DNA of 64,000 nucleotides from Streptomyces sp. BV286 (GCF_019090165.1 NZ_JAHRIB010000210.1:1-64000), one strand, 5' to 3'; shown: positions 8,686 to 17,232, counted from the stretch's first letter. The notes: generated by a model from the sequence alone, not told the origin. Translations and numbers: made by a program.

Positions 8686-9501
8686 TCAGCCGGCAAGTTT
8701 GTTGGCCTTGCGGATCTGGCCGTCGAAGACCCCGGCGGGAAGGATGCGGTGCGCCGCGCTGAGAAGCCGGGCGCTCCGGCCGGCCGTGTACCGCGCCTTC
8801 GGCTTGGAGTCGGTGGCGGCCGTGACGATTGTCTTCGCGACGGTGGTGGGATCGTCGCCGTCCTCGTTGACCGCCGACGCCACCTGGTCGGCGATCCGCC
8901 GCTGCTCCGCGTAGATGTGCATGGGCAGGTCGGGCTCGACGGTGTTCGCCTCGAACGAGGATTTGGTACCGCCCGGCTGGACGATAAGGGCCCGGACCCC
9001 GTGTTCGCGGATCTCGTGGTCCAGGGACTCGGTGTACCCCTCGAGCGCGTGCTTGGACGCCGAGTAGGTGGCCATGTAGGGCGCGGGGAGGAACCCGAGG
9101 ACGGACGAGATGTTGATGATGCGCCCGCTCCCCTGGGCGCGCATGTGCGGGAGAACGGCCTTGGTCATGCGCATCACACCGAAGACGTTGATGTTGAAGA
9201 GACGCTGGGCCTGCGCGAGAGAGTTTTCCTCGGCGGCGCCCGAGGAGCCGATGCCCGCGTTGTTGACCAGGACGTCGATCCGCCCGAACCGCTCGATCAC
9301 CTCCTCGACCGCAGCAGCGACCGAATCGTCGCTGCCCACGTCGAGGGCGAGGAACGTCACGCCGTCGCGGCGGTCGGCTCCCGACGTCTTCCGGCTCGTC
9401 CCCACCGTCTCGAAACCCGCCGTGACGAGCGCAAGGGCGGCCGCCTTTCCGATACCGGCGGACGCACCTGTCACGAGTGCCACCGGCCGAATTGTCGCCA
9501 T
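8686..9501 (-). CDS. SDR-family oxidoreductase, copy 2
   Basis: A 271-residue short-chain dehydrogenase paralogous to the preceding one: TGASAGIGKA cofactor motif, NNAG, the Ser in NISSVLGF and catalytic YSASKHA. ATG 9501 follows GAGGAGC; the frame is open further upstream but without a start signal. Each SDR has its own copy of the promoter region, so both may respond to the TetR regulator at 6855. Sequence divergence within the substrate loop (after PGGTKSSF) suggests a different substrate from copy 1. Confidence 0.9.
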   Translation of the reverse strand: MATIRPVALVTGASAGIGKAAALALVTAGFETVGTSRKTSGADRRDGVTFLALDVGSDDSVAAAVEEVIERFGRIDVLVNNAGIGSSGAAEENSLAQAQRLFNINVFGVMRMTKAVLPHMRAQGSGRIINISSVLGFLPAPYMATYSASKHALEGYTESLDHEIREHGVRALIVQPGGTKSSFEANTVEPDLPMHIYAEQRRIADQVASAVNEDGDDPTTVAKTIVTAATDSKPKARYTAGRSARLLSAAHRILPAGVFDGQIRKANKLAG

Positions 9502-9516
9502 CACGAGCTCCTCTAG

Positions 9517-9602
9517 TTTTGAAGTATGATCGTATACCTTACGTTCATACGACCATAGAATGGTCATCACTCGATGGCAAGTGGTCGCGTCCGGTGATTC
9601 GA
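9517..9602 (-). promoter_or_regulatory. Promoter/operator region of SDR copy 2 with inverted repeat
   Basis: Second copy of the 86-bp element. At 9530-9552 the halves TCGTAT and ATACGA form an inverted repeat around an 11-bp centre containing CTTACGTTC, typical in size for a TetR operator. It lies about 30-50 bp before the start codon. Binding by the neighbouring TetR protein is inferred from location and the shared GAACGTA block only. Confidence 0.55.
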
Positions 9603-9705
9603 GAAGCACCCGAGAAACGTGGGGGTGCAGTACGGGGAGGCCCACGAGCACCAGGCCATCGCCCTCAGCACGACCGGCGCCGCCCGCTAGGAGTTGTCTT
9701 CAACG

Positions 9706-10022
9706 TCACGCCCACGTCAGCAGCGACGCGAGGGTGACGGCTGCCTGGTAGCACTCGGCGGTCTTGTCGTAGCGGGTTGCGATGCCTCGCCACTGCTTCA
9801 GACGGTTGAAGCAGCGTTCGACCACGTTGCGCCGTTTGTAGAGGTGTTTGTCGAAGGCTGGCGGGCGTCCGCCTCGATGCCGGTTGCGGATCTGGTCGGC
9901 CCGCTCGGGGACGGTGTGGCCGATGCCTCGCCACCTGAACCAGGTCCGAATAGCCCTGGAGCTGTAGCCCTTGTCGCCGAGGACTTGGGTGGGCCGCACC
10001 CGGGGGCGTTCTGGGCCTGCGC
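9706..10022 (-). pseudogene. IS5-family transposase 3' fragment
   Basis: The C-terminal ~105 residues of an IS5-group DDE transposase: RPTQVLGDKGYSS (with the second catalytic Asp region), ERADQIRNR, GGRPPAFDKHLYKRRNVVER with the catalytic Glu, CFNRLKQWRGIATRYDKTA. The N-terminal two thirds are absent; upstream in the same frame the sequence becomes Y-family polymerase. The element therefore broke, or was broken by, the neighbouring gene and is not autonomous. Stop at 9706. Confidence 0.8.
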
Positions 10023-10430
10023 GGGGCACCCGTATCGCGGGCAGGGCGCGTGGAACGACGGGGCGGGGGTCGATGCCGCGGGCCCGGCAGGCGGCCAGCC
10101 GTCCGGCTTTGCCGCCGAGCAGACGCTGCACGGTGGCCGGCGGGACGGCGGGACGGCGGGACGGCGGCGAGCGGATCGACGCAGTGCACGCCGTACTCCC
10201 GCAGTGCCGCAGCCTGTTTCGGGCCGATGCCGTGCAGGGACTCCACCGGCAGCGAACCCAGCCAGTTGACGACCTGGTCGCGGTCGACGGCGAGCACACC
10301 TCCGGGGGCGGTGATCTGGCCGGAGGCGGTGGCAGCGACCGTGACCGTCGGGCCGATCCCGACCCGTACGTCGGTGCCCAGGCGGGACAGCCTGCGCACC
10401 CGCAGCATCTCCCCCAGACGCCGGGCACCG
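10023..10430 (-). pseudogene. Y-family DNA polymerase fragment, frameshifted
   Basis: One frame reads TDVRVGIGPTVTVAATASG, then DQVVNWLGSLPVESLHGIGPKQAAALREYG, the helix-hairpin-helix of the palm/thumb region of DinB/ImuB-type polymerases. After a block of three CCGTCCCG-type 8-mers (about 10140-10165) the homology continues in another frame as PATVQRLLGGKAGRLA. Two extra units (+16 bases) explain the shift. The catalytic N-terminal part and the little-finger end are absent; the fragment abuts the IS5 piece on one side and a DUF6233-like gene on the other. Confidence 0.65.
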
Positions 10431-10437
10431 GGCACCG

Positions 10438-10745
10438 GTGCCGCGATTGTTCGCACTGCAGGTCTGGCATGCCACGTGGCTGCAGCGCATCGACGACATG
10501 ATCGCCGCCCTCCAGCAGCGGGAAGCCGAGCAAGAATGCGGGCGGCCGAGACGGCCCGCCGAGCCGGAGTGGCTCGTCGCACTCGGCATCAGCGACGGCC
10601 GCCACCCATCGAGGTCCATACGGGCAGCCGCTACGCCGCGGGCAAACGACGCCGCCCGATGAACCGTGACGAGGCCCGCCAGCTCCTCACGTCAGGAGTA
10701 CGGGCGTGCAGCCATTGCCCAGCCCCCGGACGCACACAAGCGGGC
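10438..10745 (+). pseudogene. DUF6233-like gene, one-base frameshift
   Basis: The first part reads PRLFALQVWHATWLQRIDDM, AALQQREAEQE and PEWLVALGISDG. After about 10596 the match continues in the next frame as RPPPIEVHTGSRYAAG, KRRRPMNRDEARQLL and GVRACSHC. Together these give the layout of the common Streptomyces DUF6233 family (helix, PPxW, EVHxGxCxxAGKR, CxHC). Here the usual Cys of the central motif is Arg and the final part is lost. The N-terminus begins right at the junction with the polymerase fragment. Function of the family is unknown. Confidence 0.6.
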
Positions 10746-11124
10746 TCACCAGCAGAGCTGGCCGCAGGCCATCGCAGGTTCCTCCGTACGGCATGGACCC
10801 GAGGCGGACGGAAGGACGAGGGCGGCGCGACTTTCGCCGTCAGGGGCCAGCGGGCACGGACTCGGGGAGCGCGCCCGGTGCGGCCTGAAGCAGGCGCAGC
10901 CCCGCGCCGGCGCCGATCCACTCGAACGCTTCTGGCGTTCTACAACAGTGAAGGGGATTCACAGGTCAGGGGCCTGTCACGGCTGTGCGAGCCCGGCGGC
11001 CCGGGGCGTGCAGGGCGTGCAGGGCGTGGGGCAGAGGGCGTAGGGGGCGCTGGAAACCGCTTCCACGGCGATCTTCGACGACGGCAGGTACCTCATCCGG
11101 TACCGGACGGGGTACCTTGGGTCT
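10746..11124. other. Gene-free interval with short GGGCGTGCA repeats
   Basis: About 380 bp with no recognisable protein. Around 11003-11040 the unit gggcgtgca(g) is repeated about three times with decay. The bases just before 11125 carry the antitoxin gene's promoter region. Confidence 0.4.
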
Positions 11125-11331
11125 ATGCCTGCACTCAATGTGGAATTCAGCGAAGAAGAGATGGCGCGGCTGCGTGAACGGGCGGCTCTGACGGGTCGGA
11201 GTCTGAAGCAGCACGTGCATGATGTGACGGTGGAGGAGGCTGACAGGCTCGCCTTCGTAGAAGGTGCCGTTGCGGAAGCGGCACGGGTACTGCCCGGCAT
11301 TGAGGCTCGCTTCCCTGTGGGACAGCGGTGA
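11125..11331 (+). CDS. Ribbon-helix-helix-like antitoxin
   Basis: A 68-residue acidic protein starting MPALNVEFSEEEMARLRERA, followed by ALTGRSLKQHVHDVTVEEAD. This resembles a ribbon-helix-helix antitoxin N-terminus with a C-terminal toxin-neutralising tail. Its stop overlaps the next gene's start (GTGA), the usual arrangement of antitoxin-toxin operons. It should bind its own promoter and neutralise the Doc-like protein. ATG 11125 is the only start in a fitting place. Confidence 0.75.
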   Translation: MPALNVEFSEEEMARLRERAALTGRSLKQHVHDVTVEEADRLAFVEGAVAEAARVLPGIEARFPVGQR

Positions 11332-11711
11332 GCTCGATCATCCGCGTCGATGTCGGCTGGGTCCTGCAGATCCAGTCGGCGATCTCCCCGCTGAACGTGC
11401 CCATCGCGGACTGGGGCGCGCTGGGGTTCATGGCCGACCGGCACACCTTCGAGCGCGAGCGCGGCGTCCTGTACTACGAGGAGCCCGCTTCCCGGGCCGC
11501 GACCTTCCTGCACACCGCACTGCTGCTGCGTCCCTTCACCGACTACAACCTCGTCATCGGATGGGCCTGCGCCAGCCAGTACATGCACCTCTCCGGCCAG
11601 CCTCTCCAGGCCAAGGACGACGAACTGTACGAACTCGCCCAGGCCGTCCGCGCCCAGGAAGCCGACCTGCGTGCCATCGCGCAGCGCTTGGAGTCCTGGC
11701 GCAGCGGGTGA
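11328..11711 (+). CDS. Doc/Fic-like toxin with degenerate catalytic motif
   Basis: A 127-residue protein coupled to the antitoxin by GTGA. Length and helix pattern fit the Doc branch of the Fic superfamily, which modifies target proteins such as EF-Tu with phosphate or nucleotide. The expected motif HPFxDGNKRT is represented by RPFTDYNLVIGW: the catalytic His is Arg and the Gly and Lys of the anion hole are changed. The following ASQYMHLSGQPL matches the family's next helix. It may be an inactive or diverged toxin; Streptomyces relatives I recall also carry degenerate motifs, so annotation as toxin is by context. Confidence 0.65.
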   Translation: MSSIIRVDVGWVLQIQSAISPLNVPIADWGALGFMADRHTFERERGVLYYEEPASRAATFLHTALLLRPFTDYNLVIGWACASQYMHLSGQPLQAKDDELYELAQAVRAQEADLRAIAQRLESWRSG

Positions 11712-12027
11712 CTCTGGTTCGCCACGGTTACCGATGTGCTGCTGCCGCCAACGGCGGCCTGTCTGTCCCCACGTAGCTCCCTGCACAGCAGCAAACAGCC
11801 AGTACAGCCCACACAATCTCCGGCACCGGACACCCGACTCCACGTAGACCTCGCCCACGGAACAGACCAACCGTTCAGCGCAGGCGAGCAACGCTGGTAG
11901 GGGCTGGTCAGGTTCAGGCAGGGGTGGCGTGTGGGCATTGCCGGTAGCGTGATCGTCTGCCGCATGGAGGGTCCATGTGTCCGGCCGGCCCGTGCGAGGG
12001 ATTCCGGTGGCGAGCGATGGGACCGTG

Positions 12028-12447
12028 ATGAGCGAACTGACGAAGCCCCGAATCGAGGTTCCAGAGGGTGGTGCGCCAGCCGAGCTGACGATCCGGGACC
12101 TTGTGATCGGGGATGGAGCCGAGGCACAGCCGGGGCGGGTCGTCCGGGTTCACTATGTGGGTGTGACGTTCGCATCCGGCAGAGAATTCGACTCCTCCTG
12201 GGAGGAGGACCGGCCATTCAAGTTCGCCGTGGGCGGTGGCAGGGCCATCAAAGGCTGGGACCGAGGTGTGAGGGGAATGAAGGTCGGCGGCCGACGCCAG
12301 ATCATCGTTCCCCCGCGTCTCGGCTACGGAAGGCAGTCGCCGTCTCCCTTGATCCCGGCAGGCTCGACGCTGATCTTCGTCGTGGACCTTCTTTCGGTCG
12401 TGGGCGGGCCCGCCGGAACGAGCCCGGGCTCGACTGGCTCGGCCTGA
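12028..12447 (+). CDS. FKBP-type peptidyl-prolyl cis-trans isomerase
   Basis: A 139-residue single-domain FKBP of the usual cytoplasmic size. Motifs: VVRVHYVGVTFASGREFDSSW, PFKFAVGGGRAIKGWDRGVRGMKVGGRR, PPRLGYG and GSTLIFVVDLLSV. The aromatic pocket residues (Tyr, Phe, Trp, Phe) that bind proline and FK506-type macrocycles are present. I chose ATG 12028 (MSELTKPRIEVP) because relatives begin there; the frame is open from 11977. No signal peptide. Role: catalysis of prolyl isomerisation in protein folding. Confidence 0.9.
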   Translation: MSELTKPRIEVPEGGAPAELTIRDLVIGDGAEAQPGRVVRVHYVGVTFASGREFDSSWEEDRPFKFAVGGGRAIKGWDRGVRGMKVGGRRQIIVPPRLGYGRQSPSPLIPAGSTLIFVVDLLSVVGGPAGTSPGSTGSA

Positions 12448-12559
12448 GCCCGACGCCTCCGAGGAACACGGGAAACCCCGTCGTTGCCAGGTACTTGTTG
12501 CCAAGGGACTCGCGGACCGTCACGAAAGCTCTTGGAACGGACCGAGACCCGTTCAGGTC

Positions 12560-12745
12560 GGCCTAGAGTCGATGCTCCGAAGCACGTGGCAACGCCCGCC
12601 ATGCGCAGCCGCTGACCAGGACGTAGACGATCGCGGCAAACACCGCCTCATCATCGATGTTCGCGACCTCGCCGCCCTCCGGACGCACCCGCACCGACGA
12701 CAGTAACGGCCTCGCCAGCTCCCACAAGCCGTCCGGCACGATCCA
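12560..12745 (-). pseudogene. IS5-family transposase 5' fragment
   Basis: On the minus strand from about 12742 one frame reads VPDGLWELARPLLSSVRVRP, EGGEVANIDDEAVFAAIVY and VLVSGCAWRALP, the DUF4096-type N-terminal domain of IS5-group transposases. The frame then shifts near CFGAST and the rest is gone. It is only about 60 codons of an element normally near 270. It complements the 3' fragment at 9706 in type, but the two are 2.5 kb apart and need not come from one copy. Confidence 0.7.
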
Positions 12746-12995
12746 TCCCCACCGTCAACTCCTCATACCCGGCACAACCGCCAACTGACCATGTATGACA
12801 CGGTCTTATCGGGAATCCGGGCGGGATTCTCACGGAAGGCAGCTGCGTTTCGGCACGTCGGCGCAGTGCGTGACGGTTCTGCGGGTGTTCACTGCCGCAG
12901 GGCCCGAACCGCGTCCAGGTGACGGTCGACCTGTACAAGATCCCACCGCTGCAGGAGCGAGAGGCGATCGGGCCGTCGGCAGGAACAGCTCACCG
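12746..12995. other. Unassigned interval
   Basis: No convincing gene. A plus-strand stretch near 12920-12985 (reading TVDLYKIPPLQEREAIG) looks protein-like but has no start and no recognised family; it may be another remnant. It ends where the small minus-strand gene at 12996 stops. Confidence 0.3.
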
Positions 12996-13190
12996 CTACA
13001 GGTCGTCCTCCGCCTCCTGGGCGGGGGGCTCCTGCCACGTCAGGGTGTCCAGCGGCCGCGTCATGAACCGGGTCGGGCGCGGCGCGGGCCTCATCACGGC
13101 GGATGCCTCGTCGCTGAAAAGGGCGGCGGGCTTGCCCGACGTGCGGGCGGGCACGGACGTTGCCGTGCGTGACTCGTTCGCGGTGGTCAT
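12996..13190 (-). CDS. Small orphan protein of unknown function
   Basis: A 64-residue ORF with ATG 13190 preceded by AGGGGGATCAG, a good ribosome binding site at normal spacing. The N-terminal part is Ala/Ser/Thr-rich; the second half is MRPAPRPTRFMTRPLDTLTW and the end is acidic (EAEDDL). No signal peptide, TM helix or Cys. The leader-plus-distinct-core look could suit a peptide precursor, but no modifying enzyme lies nearby and I recognise no family. Treat as a probably real small gene of unknown role. Confidence 0.5.
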   Translation of the reverse strand: MTTANESRTATSVPARTSGKPAALFSDEASAVMRPAPRPTRFMTRPLDTLTWQEPPAQEAEDDL

Positions 13191-13469
13191 CTGATCCCCC
13201 TGGTTCGTCGCGGGCCATGCCCGCTGAAGGCCGACACACGGCCGACTGCGAAAGCGTACCTAAACCCGCCTCTGCGGCCAGAGGAGTTTCCCTCGAGCCG
13301 CTCCCGCACGACAGACTTCTCTCACGCCTGACCGGCCAGGCGGCCCGCCACCCCGAACAGCAGCCATCCCTGCTCACGTCCGCCGCTGACGCTGCACGTG
13401 CAATGCTGCCGGACCCGGTGATGACACGCTTCGAAAGTGGCCCTGGCCGCGGTCTCGTGATGCGACCGG
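13191..13469. other. Gene-free interval
   Basis: No recognisable coding region or structured element. It contains the promoter region of the small minus-strand gene at 12996. Confidence 0.4.
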
Positions 13470-13643
13470 TCAGTGGTGACGCTCTTCAAGGATGTTGTTG
13501 TCCTCATCGGAGAGCTCGAGGCTGTGCTGCCAGCCGAGCCTGGCGAGGAGCCTCGTCAGGTCATCGATCCACTGAGGGGCGATGACGCCGTTGATCAAGG
13601 TCGTCCCGTCGTCGGTCTTGTCGCTGGCTGTAGCTGCCCCCAC
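13470..13643 (-). pseudogene. Short ORF, probable C-terminal remnant of a hypothetical protein
   Basis: The minus-strand frame ending TGA at 13470 reads TLINGVIAPQWIDDLTRLLA, then RLGWQHSLELSDEDNNILEE. This has the composition of a real Streptomyces protein end. A GTG at 13643 would give 57 residues, but no ribosome binding site precedes it. I believe it is the surviving tail of a longer gene, or a small gene; family not recognised. Confidence 0.4.
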
Positions 13644-13778
13644 CGGTCAGCGCGCCTTGCCAAGTTGAGGCGAAGAGGTACTCATCACAGGAATCCAACA
13701 GTGGACGCTGCAGGCTCCTAAGGCAGGCCGAATCCCGGTTCTCTCTGACTATGGCCTTGTCTGCAAGCCGGGTGGGGC

Positions 13779-14192
13779 TCAGGACGCCATGTGTCGGACG
13801 AGCTCCCGTGACTTCTGCTGCAGTGCGGCTGTCCACTCCTTCGCATGGGGATCCGAAGCCGTCTTGAGATAGTGCCTCTCGGCGCGCTTGGCCGCCTGCC
13901 AGCTCACCTCGATGTTCGCTATCTCAGCCAAGGCCAGCACCGTGGCAACGAACCCTTCGGACATTGTGGCCATGACCGCGTGCCTGGTATTGCTATGCCA
14001 GGTGAGCAGGGCGTCGACAAACGTTGCGAAGGCGATGGGGTCGATCTGACACTCATCCGCTTCCATGGGGCCGATGCCGGATGGCAGCCCCACTTCGGCT
14101 TGATAGACGGTGACCTGGCTCATGAACAGCCGGGACGCCCCGTTGGACGGGTTCCACAGGGTTCGGTCGCCCACGTCGTAGTACTGGCTCAC
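13779..14192 (-). CDS. DUF6086-like hypothetical protein
   Basis: A 137-residue cytoplasmic protein, GTG start at 14192 after a GAGAGG purine tract. The N-terminal half (MSQYYDVGDRTLWNPSNGAS, GLPSGIGPMEADECQID, FVDALLTWHSNTRHAVM) matches Streptomyces DUF6086 as I recall it. The second half is helical and charged. No catalytic motif. It may be an immunity- or toxin-associated small protein, since such families often lie beside polymorphic systems, but nothing here supports that directly. Confidence 0.7.
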   Translation of the reverse strand: MSQYYDVGDRTLWNPSNGASRLFMSQVTVYQAEVGLPSGIGPMEADECQIDPIAFATFVDALLTWHSNTRHAVMATMSEGFVATVLALAEIANIEVSWQAAKRAERHYLKTASDPHAKEWTAALQQKSRELVRHMAS

Positions 14193-14502
14193 GTCAGCCT
14201 CTCACTGCTGGTCATCGGAGGTCGACATTACGGTCAGTCAGCCCTCCACGGAAAGTGAGCCAGAACCCTGGATCCGACACCGCTTGTCGCTCAGAGCCGA
14301 GAACGCCTCGTCTCGCCGCAGGGCGATGTCTGTGAGCTCTGGCAACACCCGGGATCTCACGGCTGGCCTATCGGAGTGCTTGCCTGCACGGTATAGGGAC
14401 GCTGGTGGGCGGGCGTCGGCAGGCTCATGGCTGCCTCGTCTGCGGGGCCGGGGTTCATCCGGACTTGTCGTGGACGGGCCCGAACCGGAAAGATCGTCGA
14501 TC

Positions 14503-16089
14503 ATGCGTCTCGACGAACTCAACGCTGGTGAACGCCAGTTGTGGAACTCCTTCGCCCAAGGCGGCGCTGTCGACGTCCGCGACGCCCCGGAATCGGGGGA
14601 ACCCGCGGTGCGGGCCGAGGTCATTGCGACGCTGCTACTGGGTGCCGGTGGCGATCCCGCCCCGGGCGACCGCCCGGCACTGTGCCTGACCGGCGCCCGC
14701 ATCACGGGCAGGCTGGATCTGCAATTCGCCGAGATCCCCGTGCCGGTCGTCCTGGACGAATGTCGCTTCGACGAAGTGCCTCTGCTCCGGGGCGCGAGAG
14801 TCCGCGAGCTGGCCCTGACCGGATGCGTGCTGCCAGGTCTCGCCGCTGACACAGCCCAGATCGACGGCCGGCTGGTGCTGTCCCGCTGCCACCTGACCGG
14901 GCCCCTCGTACTCACCCGTACCCAGATCCACAGCGACCTGGACCTCCGGGACACAGTGATCACCGCAGCCGGGACCGAGGCGATATCCGCTGTCCGCCTC
15001 ATCGCGGGCGGCGACATTCTGTGCACCAACCTGGTGGTCCGGGGAGCATTCCGCTGCTCCGGCGCCGTCGTCTCCGGCGAGTTCGACCTGGAGGGTGCTT
15101 CCTTGCACAACCCCGACGGCCACGCCCTGGACGCCTACCACGTCCAGGTCACCGAGGACTTCACCTTTCACCCGGGCTTCAGCGCCGAAGGGCGGATCAT
15201 CCTCTCCGGTGCCACGGTCGCGGCGGCGATCGGATTCTGTGGGGCTCGGCTGAACAACGCCGGCGACGTAGCGCTGGAGGCCGTTGACGTCACCGTCGCC
15301 CGCAACTTCGACCTCGGCCAGGGGCTCCGCGTAAACGGCGGCATCAGGCTCGACGGCAGCAGCATCGGCACGCAGCTCAGCTTCCGTGATGCCACGCTGG
15401 CGAATCCCGGCGGGACCGCCCTGTCCCTGCGGCTGGCTCAGGCCCGGGAAACCGATCTGCGCACCCAGCAGCCGATCGCCGGCACCGTCGACGCGAACAA
15501 CGCTCATCTGGGCTCCCTGTACGACACCCCCGGCACCTGGCCCGCCGACCTCCGGCTGACCGAGACCACCTACGACGCCCTCGCCACCCCCCTGTCGGCC
15601 GCAGAACGGCTTGGCTGGCTCCGGCGCAGCACCGACGCCTACCTCCCTCAGCCGTACGAGCAGCTCGCAGGCGCCTACAGACGGCTCGGACACGAGGACG
15701 AAGCGCGCACGGTGCTCCTCGCCAAGCAACGCCATCGCCGGGCCATGCTCCCCCTGCATACCCGCGTCTGGGGTTACATCCAGGACGCGACCGTCGGCTA
15801 CGGCTACCGGCCACTCCGCGCCGGCCTCTGGCTCACCGCTCTGCTCGCCTGCGGCGCACTCTTCTTCGGGGCCCACCCTCCCGCACCTCTCGAAGTGGAG
15901 AAGGCGCCGCCATTCAACGCCGTCGTCTACACGCTCGACCTGCTCGTCCCGATCACCGCCTTCGGACAGGACGTCGCTTTCGCACCACGAGGCACTGGGC
16001 AATGGCTCGCCTACGCGCTGACCGCTGCCGGGTGGATCCTGGCCACGACCGTCGCTGCTGGCATCTCACGGGCGATCAACCGCCAGTAG
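14503..16089 (+). CDS. Membrane-anchored pentapeptide-like protein ('membrane-associated oxidoreductase')
   Basis: A 528-residue protein. Residues ~65-330 form a beta-helical run of short repeats (LxLTGARITGRLDLQ, LVLSRCHLTGPLVLTRT, GEFDLEGASLHN and similar) resembling a pentapeptide-repeat solenoid. The C-terminal ~130 residues are helical, with TM helices near 440-465, 480-500 and 505-522 and the conserved VWGYIQDATVGYGYRPLRAG. Streptomyces relatives are often labelled membrane-associated oxidoreductase, but I see no cofactor motif supporting redox activity. ATG 14503 (MRLDELNAGERQLW) is the family start; the frame is open further upstream. Confidence 0.75.
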   Translation: MRLDELNAGERQLWNSFAQGGAVDVRDAPESGEPAVRAEVIATLLLGAGGDPAPGDRPALCLTGARITGRLDLQFAEIPVPVVLDECRFDEVPLLRGARVRELALTGCVLPGLAADTAQIDGRLVLSRCHLTGPLVLTRTQIHSDLDLRDTVITAAGTEAISAVRLIAGGDILCTNLVVRGAFRCSGAVVSGEFDLEGASLHNPDGHALDAYHVQVTEDFTFHPGFSAEGRIILSGATVAAAIGFCGARLNNAGDVALEAVDVTVARNFDLGQGLRVNGGIRLDGSSIGTQLSFRDATLANPGGTALSLRLAQARETDLRTQQPIAGTVDANNAHLGSLYDTPGTWPADLRLTETTYDALATPLSAAERLGWLRRSTDAYLPQPYEQLAGAYRRLGHEDEARTVLLAKQRHRRAMLPLHTRVWGYIQDATVGYGYRPLRAGLWLTALLACGALFFGAHPPAPLEVEKAPPFNAVVYTLDLLVPITAFGQDVAFAPRGTGQWLAYALTAAGWILATTVAAGISRAINRQ

Positions 16090-16307
16090 CGAACCAACAG
16101 CCACGACGTGACTCGGTATTCACGCTCAGAGCGTTGCCAGTTCTCATGGAGATTTTCGGGCCCGCCCCCGGCAGTCACGGACCTGGCCAGAGAAGACGGA
16201 AGAACTCCCTTGAAGGTCAAGTTCCCGCCCGAAAGTAGCAACGACATCGACTCTGGCTACACCGCAGCGCCCGATGGCCGTGACCGCCCACCAAGGAGAG
16301 CCCGCCC

Positions 16308-17084
16308 GTGCAGAAGACCGCCCTTGTCCCCTACGCCCGCCTCCCCCGAGCGCACCATGACCGCCACGTCGTGACCAGTACCGTTGACGTCTTCGGCGCC
16401 GCCCACTGGCTGCTTGCCGAACGCGCGCCGCAGCCTCGCGGTGATGTTCTGCCCTTCGACGCGTTGGTCGTTTCCATCGACCGGGCGGCAACGTGGAGCT
16501 CACCGAGCTGAGCGCCGTGCGGGCCCGCTGGCCGTACCTGGACCGCCTGCCCGACAGCGGGTTCGTCGTCGCCGCGTCTCGTACCCGCCGCTACGAGGAC
16601 GCGGACCAGGTCCAGATCTTCGACGCGCTCGGCCGTGAGACCTCGTCCTTCTCTGTCGGAGACGCCATCGAGCATCTGCTCGTGGATGAGGCCGGCCACA
16701 TCTGGGTCGGGCACTTCGACGAGAACCCGGACGGAATCCACCGCTGGAGCGCCACAGTCCGGCACACCTGGACGTCGGACGGCGCCCCCATCCCCGGTCT
16801 CTTCGATTGCTACGCCCTGAACGTGTCGGGAACCGTCGCCTGGGCGTGCCCGTACACCGACTTCCCGCTCGTCGAGATACGCCCTGACCGGCCCGAGCGG
16901 CCCGTGAGGGTGTGGACGAACCGGGTACGGGGTGCCCGTGCAGTGGCTGTCCACGGCGAGCGGGTCGCCTTCTACGGTGGCTACGGCAAGGAGCAGGACC
17001 GGCTCGCTCACGGCGACCTCACCGACACATCCGTCGAGCCGACGGGCGTCGGCGTGCTCACTCTGCCCGATGGCCAGCCGGGCA
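16308..17084 (+). pseudogene. Beta-propeller-like hypothetical gene, frameshifted and 3' truncated
   Basis: A good start (GTG 16308 after AAGGAGAG) begins MQKTALVPYARLPRAHHDRH. At about 16483-16490 the frame moves: codons reading DALVVSIDR continue in the next frame as NVELTELSAVRARWPYLD, explained by loss of one G in a G run. The rest (VQIFDALGRETSSFSVGDAIEHLLVDEAGHIWVG, CYALNVSGTVAWACPYTDFPLVEIRPD) fits a Streptomyces hypothetical with blade-like repeats. It stops abruptly at ~17084 where another gene's tail is joined. Function unknown. Confidence 0.65.
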
Positions 17085-17144
17085 GGCGCATACCTAACGG
17101 GCACCGTGATCCCCGTCGACGGAGGCATCGCCACAACCGCGTAG
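17085..17144 (+). pseudogene. C-terminal tail of an SDR-family oxidoreductase
   Basis: The 60 bases encode GAYLTGTVIPVDGGIATTA and a TAG stop, the very typical end of a classical short-chain dehydrogenase (YxTGxxxxVDGG). It is fused out of frame to the preceding truncated gene; nothing else of the SDR remains, so it marks a deletion or recombination endpoint. Confidence 0.65.
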
Positions 17145-17232
17145 GCCGCCCAGGCCGTGCATCGTAAATAGATCTTGGCCTACAGGGGGCGAGCAGACAT
17201 GGTGCGGCATCGAGAAACCGGCCGGTAGGGCA

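Noticed and set aside
12889..13377. 162-codon minus-strand frame over the small orphan gene
   Set aside because: Out-of-frame shadow with Arg/Pro-rich content; the 64-codon ORF has the better ribosome binding site.
14238..15110. 290-codon minus-strand frame opposite the pentapeptide-like gene
   Set aside because: Ser/Arg/Pro-rich shadow; the plus strand carries a clear repeat protein with a family start.
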